This document shows, piece by piece, positions 7,198-17,227 of a stretch of 64,000 bases of DNA. Numbering within the stretch: the stretch's first letter is position 1; the number at the start of each line of letters is the position of its first letter. Below the pieces are notes generated by a model. It saw only the letters and a list, made by a program, of their open reading frames with translations, did not search any database and was not told the DNA's origin. A program made the position numbers and the translations under genes. The stretch covers positions 1-64,000 of the forward strand of contig DHHF01000008.1 of NCBI GenBank assembly GCA_002403155.1. The letters run 5' to 3'. This stretch comes from Sulfurovum sp. UBA4779. GTDB lineage: Bacteria > Campylobacterota > Campylobacteria > Campylobacterales > Sulfurovaceae.

Positions 7198-10100
7198 ATG
7201 TCCCAACCCCACTTTACCCATCTTCATCTTCATACAGAATATTCATTACTTGACGGTGCAAATAAAATCAAAAAGCTTGCAAAAAAAGTTAAAGCGCTGG
7301 GTATGAACTCTATAGCCATGACAGATCATGGGAATATGTTTGGGGCCATAGAGTTTTACAATGCGATGCGCAGCGAAGGCCTTAAGCCTATTATCGGTAT
7401 GGAAGCCTATCTGCACAACCAAGAGGATATCGGCGATAAAAATATACGTCAGCGCTTCCACCTTTGTTTGTATGCGAAAAACGATACAGGATACAAAAAT
7501 TTAATGTATCTAAGTTCTCAGGCATATCTGAACGGTTTTTATTATTATCCGCGTATCAATAAAAAAATCCTCGAAGAACATAGTGAGGGGCTTATCTGTT
7601 CGTCTGCATGTTTGCAAGGAGAGATCAATTGGCATCTTAACCTTTCAGATAGAAATGTGAAGTTTGGCGCCAAAGGGTATGAGGAGGCGAAAAGGGTCGC
7701 TTTGGAGTATCGAGAGATATTCGGCGATGATTTTTATTTGGAACTGATGCGTCACGGCATTGGCGATCAGCACAAAATAGATAAGCAGATTATCCGGCTC
7801 TCCCAAGAAACGGGTATTAAAATCATTGCAACCAATGATACTCACTATACAGAACAAAAAGATGCCGATGCCCATGAGGCGTTTATGTGTATTGCCATGA
7901 ACAAACTCTATGATGACCCCAATCGATTGCGTCATTCGGTGCATGAATTTTATGTAAAATCTCCCGAGCAAATGGCTCAGCTTTTTGCAGACATACCCGA
8001 GGCACTGGAAAATACGCAAGAGATTGTAGATAAATGCAATTTGGAGATCAAATTGGGAAATCCCACACCCCCCAATTTTAAATTCAGTCGGCAAAAGGCA
8101 AAAGAAGAGGGGCTGTCACTGCCTGAACTTGACAAAGAGTATTCGCTTGAGAATGATAAAGTGCTTTTTAGCCATGCTTCAAGAAAAGGGCTTGAAGAAC
8201 GACTGAAAAATGTGCCTATAGAAAAACATCAAGAGTATAAAGAGAGGCTGGAGAGAGAAATAGAGATCATCAACTCCATGAAATTTCCGGGCTACATGCT
8301 TATCGTTTGGGATTTTGTCGGTGCAGCAAAAAAAATGGGTATTCCCGTAGGCCCCGGACGGGGATCGGCTGCAGGTTCTTTGGTGGCATATGCTTTAAAG
8401 ATCACCGATATCGATCCGATGCCCTACGGGCTGCTTTTCGAGCGTTTCTTAAACCCGGAACGTGTCAGCATGCCCGATATCGATATGGATTTTTGCCAAG
8501 CCAGAAGGCAGGAAATACTTGATTATGTGGTGGAAAAATACGGACGGGTGAATGTGGCGCAAATCATTACTTTTGGCAAATTGCTTGCCAAAGGGGTCAT
8601 CCGAGATGTTGCAAGGGTGCTTGATATGCCTTATGCCAGGGCAGATGCCATGGCTAAGCTGATTCCTGATGAGCTGGGGATAGATCTTAAAACATCTTAT
8701 GAAAAAGAGCCCAAGATTAAAGCGCTTTTAGAGAAAGACCCTTTAGCGAAGCGAACATGGGATTATGCTTTGGCGCTTGAAGGGTTGAACCGCAATGCCG
8801 GAACACACGCAGCGGGCGTGGTGATTTCAAATGAGCCTTTGTGGCAAAAAACCCCGCTTTTTAAACCGGCAGGACAAGAGGTTCTTGCGACTCAATATAG
8901 CGGAAAATATGTAGAAGATGTCGATCTGATCAAATTTGACTTTTTGGGGCTGAAGACATTGACGGTGATCGAAGAAGCAAACCAATTGGTTGAAAAACGC
9001 CATGGCAAGCGTATTAATTTCGTAGAAGAGGATATCAACGATAAAGGGGTTTATGAATATATCAGCACCGGCGAGACCTTGGGGCTTTTTCAGATTGAAT
9101 CTTCAGGAATGCAGGATCTGGCCAAAAAACTTAAGCCAAGCGGCTTTGAAGATGTTATCGCGATGCTTGCACTTTATCGTCCCGGCCCGATGGAGTCGGG
9201 CATGCTTGATGATTTTGTGGAACGAAAACACGGACGTGCGCAGATTACCTATATGTTTCCGGAGTTGGAGCCTATACTGAAGCCAACGTATGGAGTCATT
9301 GTGTATCAAGAGCAGGTTATGCAAATTGTTCAAACCATCGGCGGATTTAGTCTGGGCGGGGCTGATTTGGTCCGTAGGGCAATGGGAAAAAAGATCAAAG
9401 AGGAGATGGACAAACTTAAAGAAGAGTTTGCCCAAGGAGCAGCCAGGAACGGGTTTGATAGGGCAAAAGCCGCAGAACTTTTTGATCTGATTGTAAAATT
9501 TGCAGGATACGGGTTTAACAAATCACACTCAGCTGCCTATGCGATGGTTACTTTTTACACCTCTTTTTTAAAACGCTACTATCCGACTGAATTTATGGCA
9601 GCGATTTTGACGCTTGAAAAAAACAATACCGACAAAGTAGTCAAATATGTCGATGAACTTAAGCGTATGAACATCAAGCTGCTTCCCCCAGATATTAACC
9701 GTTCGGACTTGGTTTTTGTTGCAGACAATATCGAAGGCGAAGAGGCGGTTATGTTTGGACTGGGTGCGATCAAAGGGGCAGGGGATATTGCAATCAATTC
9801 GATATTGAAAGCCAGAGAAGCCGGAGAGTTTAAGGATTTGAGTGATTTTGTTTCTCGCATCGACTCATCCAAGGTCAATAAAAAAGTCGTCGAATCTCTG
9901 ATCAAAGCAGGTGTGTTTGATAGTTTCGGATATTCGCGCCATGCACTGCTGGAACAGATCGAGGAAATCATCCAAGCCGCACAACAGGCAGCCCAAGCAA
10001 AAAAAATGGCCGTAGGTTCGCTTTTTGGAGAAGAGGACGAAATGGTGGCGATTTCATTTGAAATCTCACATTTGGATGAATTTGAGCCGATGCAAATTTT

Positions 10101-10752
10101 AGAATTTGAAAAAGAATCTTTGGGATTTTATGTTTCAGGGCATCCGTTGGATAAATATCGCGAAACGCTTGAAGAGATCAATTATACATTAAGTTCGCAA
10201 ATAGATGATCTTGCGGACGGTTCGCAGGCATTGATTATAGGAAAAATTGAAAAAATTACTGAAAAAATAAGTAAAAAAGGGACCAAGTTCGGTATTGCTA
10301 CGGTGATGGATTTGCATGGAAATATCGAATTGACACTTTTTGAGAATCGGCTCAAAGAGCTTGAGGAAGATTTTGATATCACCAAACCTATTGCTTTCAA
10401 AGTCAAGGTAACCAAAGACGGTGATTTTACGCGGCTTAATATCTTGAAGATCGAGTCGATGAAAGATGCAAAAAAAGAAAAGATCAAAATAACAAAAGAA
10501 GAAAGATTTATACAAGAGCCGGATGCTCCGCCGCTTATTTTGGCGATCAATTTGATGTCTGATCCGAAAATAGCTCAAGAACTGATGTGTCTGACACAAA
10601 AATATCCGGGAAAACGGCCGCTTGAGCTTCATATCAAATCAAAACTTGCGGATGTGATTATAGAGTCAAAAATAAAAGTGAATGAAAACATTATTCAAGA
10701 AGCAAAAGGGATAGGCGCTTATATAGAGGAAAGATTGGTGACTGAAGAATAA
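7198..10752 (+). CDS. dnaE: DNA polymerase III subunit alpha
   Basis: A 1184-residue replicative polymerase of the standard DnaE length. It opens with a PHP domain (HLHLHTEYSLLDG, MTDHGNMFG), followed by the polymerase core with GPGRGSAAGSLV and the catalytic Asp pair in PDIDMDF at about 425-431, the tandem helix-hairpin-helix region, and a C-terminal OB-fold (about residues 990-1080). YQEQVMQI and FNKSHSAAYA are the familiar DnaE finger motifs. It stands as a single gene; a long AT-rich spacer of 257 bases follows before the IDH gene. Confidence 0.97.
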   Translation: MSQPHFTHLHLHTEYSLLDGANKIKKLAKKVKALGMNSIAMTDHGNMFGAIEFYNAMRSEGLKPIIGMEAYLHNQEDIGDKNIRQRFHLCLYAKNDTGYKNLMYLSSQAYLNGFYYYPRINKKILEEHSEGLICSSACLQGEINWHLNLSDRNVKFGAKGYEEAKRVALEYREIFGDDFYLELMRHGIGDQHKIDKQIIRLSQETGIKIIATNDTHYTEQKDADAHEAFMCIAMNKLYDDPNRLRHSVHEFYVKSPEQMAQLFADIPEALENTQEIVDKCNLEIKLGNPTPPNFKFSRQKAKEEGLSLPELDKEYSLENDKVLFSHASRKGLEERLKNVPIEKHQEYKERLEREIEIINSMKFPGYMLIVWDFVGAAKKMGIPVGPGRGSAAGSLVAYALKITDIDPMPYGLLFERFLNPERVSMPDIDMDFCQARRQEILDYVVEKYGRVNVAQIITFGKLLAKGVIRDVARVLDMPYARADAMAKLIPDELGIDLKTSYEKEPKIKALLEKDPLAKRTWDYALALEGLNRNAGTHAAGVVISNEPLWQKTPLFKPAGQEVLATQYSGKYVEDVDLIKFDFLGLKTLTVIEEANQLVEKRHGKRINFVEEDINDKGVYEYISTGETLGLFQIESSGMQDLAKKLKPSGFEDVIAMLALYRPGPMESGMLDDFVERKHGRAQITYMFPELEPILKPTYGVIVYQEQVMQIVQTIGGFSLGGADLVRRAMGKKIKEEMDKLKEEFAQGAARNGFDRAKAAELFDLIVKFAGYGFNKSHSAAYAMVTFYTSFLKRYYPTEFMAAILTLEKNNTDKVVKYVDELKRMNIKLLPPDINRSDLVFVADNIEGEEAVMFGLGAIKGAGDIAINSILKAREAGEFKDLSDFVSRIDSSKVNKKVVESLIKAGVFDSFGYSRHALLEQIEEIIQAAQQAAQAKKMAVGSLFGEEDEMVAISFEISHLDEFEPMQILEFEKESLGFYVSGHPLDKYRETLEEINYTLSSQIDDLADGSQALIIGKIEKITEKISKKGTKFGIATVMDLHGNIELTLFENRLKELEEDFDITKPIAFKVKVTKDGDFTRLNILKIESMKDAKKEKIKITKEERFIQEPDAPPLILAINLMSDPKIAQELMCLTQKYPGKRPLELHIKSKLADVIIESKIKVNENIIQEAKGIGAYIEERLVTEE

Positions 10753-11009
10753 TTTTCTTTTAGGCATCAAAAATACTTTAAGCTATATTTTCTATTTGAC
10801 AATAGTGATTTTGGAAAAAGAATTTTGTGGCATTGAAACACTTATCAAAGAATTTAATAATTTTTTGATTGAGCGGTATGGTTTTTTGATAAATATATGT
10901 GTAATATAGAAACAAATAAAAAATATAATTTTTTGATAACGACTTGTTTCACTCTTAAAATGCCTAAAGCATGTTACACTATGCACATTAAAAAACCTAA
11001 GGAATTCAA

Positions 11010-13220
11010 ATGTCAAAATTACCAAACATTATCTGGACAAAAATTGATGAAGCGCCGGCTTTGGCTACCTACTCATTGTTACCAATCGTAAACGCTTTTA
11101 CGAAAGCAGCAGGTATCGAAGTCAAAGAAAGCGATATTTCATTGGCAGGCAGAGTGATCGCTACCTTCCCTGAATATCTTGCAGATGCGCAGAAGATCAA
11201 TGATGAATTGGCAAAAATGGGCGAACTTGTAAAACAGCCGGACGGAAATATTATCAAGCTTCCGAATATCTCTGCATCCATTCCTCAGCTTAAAGAGTGT
11301 ATTGCCGAGCTTCAAAGCCAAGGGTATAATCTTCCTGATTTTCCTGAAGATCCAAAAACGGATGAAGAAAAAGCGATCAGAGAAAAATATGCAACATGTC
11401 TCGGCTCAGCCGTTAACCCTGTATTGAGAGAGGGTAACTCTGACAGACGCGCAGCTGCCGCCGTGAAGAACTTTGCAAAGAAAAACCCGCATAAACTAAG
11501 AGCCTTTGATGCAAACTCCAAAACATGCGTTGTGCATATGACAAGCGGTGATTTCTATGAAAACGAACAGTCTGTCATTAAAGAGGGCGCAGGCAAAGTA
11601 ACTATTTCATTGAACGGAAAATGCCTCAAAGAGATCGATGCCAAAGATAAAGAGATTCTTGACGGTACATTTATGTCTGCAAAAGCATTGAGAGCTTTCT
11701 TGGCACAAACCATTGTCGAAGCGAAAGAAAAAGATATCCTTTGGTCTCTTCACCTTAAGGCAACGATGATGAAAGTGTCAGATCCGATCATGTTCGGCCA
11801 TGCAGTTTCTGTCTTCTTCAAAGAAGTGTTTGAAAAACATGCACCTGAATTTGCCCAGATCGGCGTAAATTCAAACCTTGGCCTTGGCGATTTGTATAAA
11901 AAACTAGAGAAGTTGCCGGCAGACAAAAAAGCTGCAATCGAAGCAGATATCATGGCCACATATGACGGGCAGCCAAGAATGGCGATGGTTGATTCGGACA
12001 AGGGTATTACCAATCTTCATTTTTCAAATGATATCATCATCGATGCGTCTATGCCGGTAGTGGTGAGAGACGGCGGTAAAATGTGGAATAGAGACGGAAA
12101 GACAGAAGATTGTATGTCTGTAATCCCTGACAGAGCGTATGGAACAATGTACAAAGAGATCGTAGATGACTGCGTTGCCAACGGCCAGTTTGATGTGACA
12201 ACGATGGGCAATGTTGCCAATGTCGGTTTGATGGCAGAAAAAGCAGAAGAGTATGGTTCTCATCCGACAACATTTGAAATTTCTGAAGACGGTGTCGTTG
12301 AGGTAACCGATGCTAACGGTACTGTGTTGATGTCATTCAATGTTGAGAAAGGTGACATTTGGAGAATGTCAAGAACGAAAGATATCCCGGTAAAAGACTG
12401 GGTAAGATTGGCACATGAAAGAGGCAGGTTGACCGGTTCGCCTGTGGTGTTCTGGCTGGATACATTCAGACCGCATGATGCAAATGTTATTAAGAAAATT
12501 ATGGAATACCTACCGGCTTATTTGGAAGAGTGCCCGATCGAATATGAGATTTTGGCACCGCAGCAAGCGATGAGATATACGCTCAGAAGAGTAAGAGCAG
12601 GCCTTGATACGATTTCGGCAACCGGTAACGTTTTAAGAGATTACCTTACGGATCTTTTCCCGATCCTTGAGCTTGGCACATCGGCCAAAATGCTTTCAAT
12701 CGTACCTTTGATTGCCGGAGGCGGATTGTTTGAAACCGGAGCAGGCGGTTCTGCGCCAAAACATGTTGACCAGTTCTTGGAAGAGGGCCATTTAAGATGG
12801 GATTCGCTTGGTGAATTTTTGGCATTGGCTGAATCTTTGAGAATGATCGGACAAAAAAGCGGTGATGAAAAAGTTGCTGTGCTGACTGCTGCGCTTGATA
12901 TTGCAAACCAAGCGTATCTTGACAACAACAAGGCACCGGGCAGAAAAGCCGGCGAGCCGGACAACAAAGCATCGCATTTCTTCTTGGCACAGTACTGGGC
13001 AGAAGCGCTGGCAAACCAAACAGAGGATGCAGCGCTGGCTGCAAAATTTGCTCCGGTGGCAAAAACATTAAGAGAGAATGAGGCAAAAATCATGGAAGAG
13101 TTGATGGCCGTAGAAGGCAAAGCGCAGGATATCGGAGGATACTACCATCCAAATGAAAGCAAGGCTTCAGCGGCGATGAGACCGTCTCAAACATTAAACG
13201 GCATTATTGATGCTATCTAA
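11010..13220 (+). CDS. icd: Isocitrate dehydrogenase (NADP+), monomeric type
   Basis: A 736-residue protein with the whole-length signature of monomeric NADP-dependent isocitrate dehydrogenase: WTKIDEAPALATYSLLPI at the start, SLAGRVIA, GSAVNPVLREGNSDRRAA (substrate site), KATMMKVSDPIMFGH and FWLDTFRPHDANV. It interconverts isocitrate and 2-oxoglutarate in the cytoplasm. The reaction is reversible; next to OorDABC it can work in the carboxylating direction of the reductive TCA cycle, though the sequence does not show direction. AAGGA is placed correctly before the ATG. It is followed by mdh after 191 bases that contain a palindrome and a separate promoter. Confidence 0.96.
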   Translation: MSKLPNIIWTKIDEAPALATYSLLPIVNAFTKAAGIEVKESDISLAGRVIATFPEYLADAQKINDELAKMGELVKQPDGNIIKLPNISASIPQLKECIAELQSQGYNLPDFPEDPKTDEEKAIREKYATCLGSAVNPVLREGNSDRRAAAAVKNFAKKNPHKLRAFDANSKTCVVHMTSGDFYENEQSVIKEGAGKVTISLNGKCLKEIDAKDKEILDGTFMSAKALRAFLAQTIVEAKEKDILWSLHLKATMMKVSDPIMFGHAVSVFFKEVFEKHAPEFAQIGVNSNLGLGDLYKKLEKLPADKKAAIEADIMATYDGQPRMAMVDSDKGITNLHFSNDIIIDASMPVVVRDGGKMWNRDGKTEDCMSVIPDRAYGTMYKEIVDDCVANGQFDVTTMGNVANVGLMAEKAEEYGSHPTTFEISEDGVVEVTDANGTVLMSFNVEKGDIWRMSRTKDIPVKDWVRLAHERGRLTGSPVVFWLDTFRPHDANVIKKIMEYLPAYLEECPIEYEILAPQQAMRYTLRRVRAGLDTISATGNVLRDYLTDLFPILELGTSAKMLSIVPLIAGGGLFETGAGGSAPKHVDQFLEEGHLRWDSLGEFLALAESLRMIGQKSGDEKVAVLTAALDIANQAYLDNNKAPGRKAGEPDNKASHFFLAQYWAEALANQTEDAALAAKFAPVAKTLRENEAKIMEELMAVEGKAQDIGGYYHPNESKASAAMRPSQTLNGIIDAI

Positions 13221-13238
13221 GTTTTAACGCTATATAAT

Positions 13239-13264
13239 TATGCAGGGTTTTAAAACTCTGCATA
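13239..13264. terminator. Near-perfect palindrome after icd
   Basis: ATGCAGGGTTTT is followed directly by AAAACTCTGCAT, pairing over 12 positions with one G-T pair and almost no loop. No T-run follows, so it is not a textbook terminator. It overlaps the end of a TATAAT box (13233-13238) and could instead be an operator or an mRNA 3'-end structure. Confidence 0.4.
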
Positions 13265-13386
13265 TAGAGCGGGTCGATGAAGACGATTCGATACTTCCAA
13301 ATAGGGCATAATGTTTCTTATAGCATTGCAGAATATGATTGATAATGAAAAGACGTTATGACTTATGTTTTGCTAAGAGGCTGCCC

Positions 13387-13392
13387 TATAAT
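13387..13392 (+). promoter_or_regulatory. -10 box of mdh promoter
   Basis: TATAAT in the context GCCCTATAATTC, with predicted start near 13400, AAAGGA at 13401-13406 and ATG at 13412. This implies a very short leader and transcription of mdh independent of icd. Confidence 0.6.
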
Positions 13393-13411
13393 TCTAAAAT
13401 AAAGGATTGTA

Positions 13412-14380
13412 ATGAAAAAAGGTAAAAAAGTAACAATTATGGGTGCAGGAAATGTGGGGGCAACGGTAGCCTATATTCTCGCCATGAACGGGGTGTGCCA
13501 CAGTGTTGTGCTTCGAGACAGAAATTCGGAAATTGCAAAAGGGAAAGCTTTGGATATGTCGCAAGCAGCCAACGCAGCCAGAACCCATACGATTGTTTCG
13601 GTAGCAGAAACAGCCGAAGGGATAGCCGATTCGGATATCGTAGTGATTACGGCGGGAAGTCCAAGATTGCCTGGTATGAGCAGAGATGATTTGCTGATGG
13701 TGAATGCCGAGATTACAAAAGAGGTGGTACAAGAAGTTAAAATGTATGCCCCGGAAGCAATTATAGTCATGGTTTCCAATCCGCTGGATGTTATGACTTA
13801 TGTAGCTTTAAAAGAATCAGGTTTTCCCAAAGAGCGTGTAGTTGGAATGGCCGGTGTTTTAGACAGTGCGCGTATGGCGCATTTTATCTATGAAAAAATC
13901 GGATATGGTGCCGGACAAATCCGTGCTTCCGTAATGGGGGGGCATGGGGATGATATGGTGCCGCTTCCGAAATTTTCAACAGTAGCCGGCGTGCCTCTTT
14001 CAGATATTTTAACAGAAGAAGAGATTGTTGAGGTTGTAGAGCGTACAAAACACGGAGGTGCTGAAATTGTCGGGTATTTAAAAACCGGGTCGGCATACTA
14101 TGCTCCTGCAAAATCAACTGCCATTATGGTTGAGGCAATGCTGAAAGACACCAAACAAATTCATCCGTGTGCAGTGTATCTGGACGGCCATTACGGATAT
14201 ACTGATGTAGTTTCGGGCGTGCCGGTAGCATTGGGTGCAGGCGGCGTAGAAAAACTTTTTGAAATGACGCTCAACCAAGATCAAAAGAAACGATTTGCTA
14301 AAAGCGTAAAATCCGTAAAAACAATGATCCAAGTACTAAAAGATAAAAAGTTTTTTGATCAAAAAACAAACTCAAAATAG
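13412..14380 (+). CDS. mdh: Malate dehydrogenase
   Basis: A 322-residue enzyme of the LDH/MDH family. The Rossmann motif GAGNVGATVA is at about 11-20, ITAGSPRLPGMSRDDL carries the substrate-binding Arg, MVSNPLDVMTYV the Asn/Asp region, and GGHGDDMV (His near 178) the catalytic His. The Arg in the active-site loop (LPGMSRDDL) points to malate rather than lactate specificity. It reduces oxaloacetate to malate with NADH, or the reverse, in the cytoplasm. fumC follows 68 bases later on the same strand without a clear promoter, so the two probably share a transcript. Confidence 0.95.
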   Translation: MKKGKKVTIMGAGNVGATVAYILAMNGVCHSVVLRDRNSEIAKGKALDMSQAANAARTHTIVSVAETAEGIADSDIVVITAGSPRLPGMSRDDLLMVNAEITKEVVQEVKMYAPEAIIVMVSNPLDVMTYVALKESGFPKERVVGMAGVLDSARMAHFIYEKIGYGAGQIRASVMGGHGDDMVPLPKFSTVAGVPLSDILTEEEIVEVVERTKHGGAEIVGYLKTGSAYYAPAKSTAIMVEAMLKDTKQIHPCAVYLDGHYGYTDVVSGVPVALGAGGVEKLFEMTLNQDQKKRFAKSVKSVKTMIQVLKDKKFFDQKTNSK

Positions 14381-14448
14381 TAGAAATACAAATAAACAGC
14401 ATTGTATTTCAAAAAATAAAAAATAAAAAGTGAGCGAGGAAGGGAAAG

Positions 14449-15846
14449 ATGGATTTTAGGATAGAAAAAGATACCATGGGCGAAATAAAGGTTCCTATAG
14501 ATAAATATTGGGCTGCGCAAACTCAACGCTCAGTTCAAAATTTTGAAATAGGCAATGAAAAAATGCCTATGGAGATCATATACGGTTTTGCCAATCTAAA
14601 AAAAGCATGCGCTTTGGTCAATCATGAGCTTGGCCGTTTGAATGAGAGTAAAACAAATGCAATCGTGCAAGCATGCGACAGGGTATTGGCAGGCGAACTT
14701 GATGATAATTTTCCTTTGGTGGTGTGGCAGACAGGATCTGGAACCCAGTCAAATATGAACGTCAATGAAGTGATTGCGAACAAGGCAATTGAAATTTTGG
14801 GCGGAGATTTTATCAAAGAAAAGCTGGTGCATCCCAATGATGACGTTAACAAAGGACAAAGCTCCAACGATACGTATCCAACTGCGATGCGTATCGCAGA
14901 AGTGGTTGCCGTAACAGAGAATCTTATCCCTGCGTTGAATCAACTGAAAAGTACACTTGAAAACAAATCCAATGCTTTCTCTAGTATTGTAAAGATAGGC
15001 AGAACCCATCTTCAGGATGCCACGCCGCTTACTTTGGGGCAAGAATTGAGCGGATATGTAGCCATGTTGGAAACAAATCTTCAGCAAATCAATGATGCAC
15101 TGGTTTATTGCCGTCAATTGGCCATTGGAGGAACAGCAGTCGGTACAGGGTTGAATTCTCACCCGGAATTTTCACAAAAAGTAGCAGCCAAGCTTAACAG
15201 TTTTATGGAAAAAAATTATGCATTTGTTTCTCAGCCCAATAAATTTCATGCACTCACCGGGCATGATGCAGAAGTAGTGCTAAGCGGGGCACTTAAAGCG
15301 CTTGCAAGCAATTTGATGAAGATCGCCAATGATATCAGATGGTTGGCATCGGGACCTCGATGCGGAATCGGTGAAATTTCTATCCCGGAAAATGAACCGG
15401 GTTCTTCCATCATGCCCGGAAAAGTGAATCCGACACAATCTGAAGCCATGACAATGGTGGCTGTTCAGGTGATGGGCAATGATACTGCAGTAGGGATCGC
15501 AGCATCTCAGGGCAATTTTGAATTAAACGTATTTAAGCCGGTTATTGCGTATAATATTTTACAATCCACTAGACTTTTGGCAGACGTTATGAGAAGTTTT
15601 GATACAAATTGTGCGATAGGTATCGAACCGATAAAAGAAAATATTGATAGGTTTTTAAAAGATTCGTTAATGTTGGTAACAGCGCTTAACCCTCATATCG
15701 GCTATGAAAAGGCAGCAAAAATAGCCAAAACAGCCCATGCTAACGGAACAACTCTTAAAGAAGAAGCGATCAGTCTTGGATTTTTGAGTGCCGAAGAGTT
15801 CGATCGATATGTACGCCCGGAAGACATGGTTTCCCCCAAAGCGTAG
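14449..15846 (+). CDS. fumC: Fumarate hydratase, class II
   Basis: A 465-residue member of the fumarase/aspartase superfamily, full length. Motifs in order are GSGTQSNMNVNEV, HPNDDVNKGQSSNDTYPTA, GRTHLQDATPLTLGQE (catalytic His), and the superfamily signature GSSIMPGKVNPTQ at about 317-329 with the catalytic Ser. GTGLNSH and the T-x-L-x-P context fit fumarase rather than aspartase. It interconverts fumarate and malate and does not need an iron-sulphur cluster. AGGGAAAG precedes the ATG. It lies in order between mdh and sucCD in the TCA gene block. Confidence 0.95.
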   Translation: MDFRIEKDTMGEIKVPIDKYWAAQTQRSVQNFEIGNEKMPMEIIYGFANLKKACALVNHELGRLNESKTNAIVQACDRVLAGELDDNFPLVVWQTGSGTQSNMNVNEVIANKAIEILGGDFIKEKLVHPNDDVNKGQSSNDTYPTAMRIAEVVAVTENLIPALNQLKSTLENKSNAFSSIVKIGRTHLQDATPLTLGQELSGYVAMLETNLQQINDALVYCRQLAIGGTAVGTGLNSHPEFSQKVAAKLNSFMEKNYAFVSQPNKFHALTGHDAEVVLSGALKALASNLMKIANDIRWLASGPRCGIGEISIPENEPGSSIMPGKVNPTQSEAMTMVAVQVMGNDTAVGIAASQGNFELNVFKPVIAYNILQSTRLLADVMRSFDTNCAIGIEPIKENIDRFLKDSLMLVTALNPHIGYEKAAKIAKTAHANGTTLKEEAISLGFLSAEEFDRYVRPEDMVSPKA

Positions 15847-15988
15847 TATAGAGGGGGAACTTTTTGGATAAAATGCAAAAATCACCACAGAGAAAGTGAT
15901 CTTTGCTTTCTTCTTTCCCTTAAATTCTCATCAAACTGTGTAAATATTAAACACTTTTTAAAATCATCTTTCATAATAGTCAAATTAA

Positions 15989-16017
15989 TATAATATTATT
16001 TCAGTTAAATGTATAAT
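15989..16017 (+). promoter_or_regulatory. Two -10-like boxes before sucC
   Basis: TATAAT occurs at 15989-15994 and again at 16012-16017, the second about 40 bases before the sucC start codon. The region is very AT-rich with no clear -35 box. Either could start the sucCD transcript. Confidence 0.45.
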
Positions 16018-16051
16018 ATGTTAACTTATCGTAATTTTAAAAGGAGTGCAT

Positions 16052-17224
16052 GTGAATATTCATGAGTATCAGGCAAAACAAATATTCCAAAAATACGGCG
16101 TACCTACACCAAGAGGTATTGTAGCAAATACCCCCCAGGAGGCTGTAGCGAACGCAACGCAATTGGGAGGCAATATTTGGGTAGTAAAAGCGCAGATTCA
16201 TGCTGGAGGCCGCGGATTGGGCGGGGGCGTAAAGCTTGCCAGATCAATAGAAGAGGTGGAACAGCTTGCCGATGAAATTTTAGGAATGACATTGGTCACA
16301 CACCAGACGGGCCCGGAAGGAAAATTGGTCCAAAAAGTATATATTGAAGAGGGCGCTGATATCAAAGATGAACTCTATTTGGGGGTAGTGCTTGACCGCG
16401 CCAAAGAGATGCCTGTGATCATGGCTTCAACAGAAGGGGGAATGGAGATTGAAAAAGTAGCCGAAGAGGCTCCTGAAAAGATTATTAAGGTAGCAGTTGA
16501 CCCTTCAATCGGATTTCAAGGTTTTCATGGCAGAGAATTAGTTTTTGGTTTGGGAATTACGGATAAAAACGAACAGAAAAAATTTATTGATTTTGCTTCA
16601 AAGCTTTTCAAACTCTATATGGAAAACGATGCAGAGCTGATTGAAATTAATCCTCTCATCAAAACAGGTTCCGGTGATTTTCTTGCACTGGACGGAAAAA
16701 TGGGGTTTGACGACTCTGCGCTTTACAGACATTCCGATATTGAAGAGATGAGGGATCTTTCAGAAGAAGATCCCGATGAAAGAGAAGCGGGCCGATACGG
16801 ACTTTCTTATATTGCGCTTGACGGTGAAATCGGATGTATGGTGAACGGTGCAGGCCTTGCGATGGGGACCATGGATACGATTAATTATATGGGCGGAACA
16901 CCTGCAAATTTTCTTGATGTCGGAGGAAAAGCGAACGCTGAAACGGTAGCAAAAGGGTTTGAAATTATCTTGAAAAATCCAAACGTAAAAGCGATCTTTG
17001 TCAATATCTTTGGCGGCATTGTAAGATGCGATAGAATCGCAAACGGTATTTTGGAAGCAACTAAAATGGTAGATGTGCATGTGCCGGTTGTCGTAAGGCT
17101 TGATGGAACAAACGCAGCAGAAGCGGCTGAAATTTTAAAAAATGCAAATATAGCAAATGTCATTGCAGCAACAGATTTGGCAGACGGTGCGGCGAAGGCC
17201 GTAGCGGCAGCAAAAGGAGAGTAA
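16052..17224 (+). CDS. sucC: Succinyl-CoA synthetase (ADP-forming) subunit beta
   Basis: About 390 residues, typical of SucC. NIHEYQAKQIF starts the ATP-grasp domain, KAQIHAGGRG is the nucleotide-binding region, EINPLI marks the metal site, and the C-terminal half holds the CoA-ligase-like domain (NIFGGIVRCD, RLDGTNA). I place the start at GTG 16052, because AAGGAG at 16041-16046 is 5 bases away and MNIHEYQAK is the family start; the GTG at 16046 overlaps that ribosome site. With SucD it links succinate, CoA and ATP to succinyl-CoA. sucD begins 3 bases after the stop. Confidence 0.96.
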   Translation: MNIHEYQAKQIFQKYGVPTPRGIVANTPQEAVANATQLGGNIWVVKAQIHAGGRGLGGGVKLARSIEEVEQLADEILGMTLVTHQTGPEGKLVQKVYIEEGADIKDELYLGVVLDRAKEMPVIMASTEGGMEIEKVAEEAPEKIIKVAVDPSIGFQGFHGRELVFGLGITDKNEQKKFIDFASKLFKLYMENDAELIEINPLIKTGSGDFLALDGKMGFDDSALYRHSDIEEMRDLSEEDPDEREAGRYGLSYIALDGEIGCMVNGAGLAMGTMDTINYMGGTPANFLDVGGKANAETVAKGFEIILKNPNVKAIFVNIFGGIVRCDRIANGILEATKMVDVHVPVVVRLDGTNAAEAAEILKNANIANVIAATDLADGAAKAVAAAKGE

Positions 17225-17227
17225 GAG

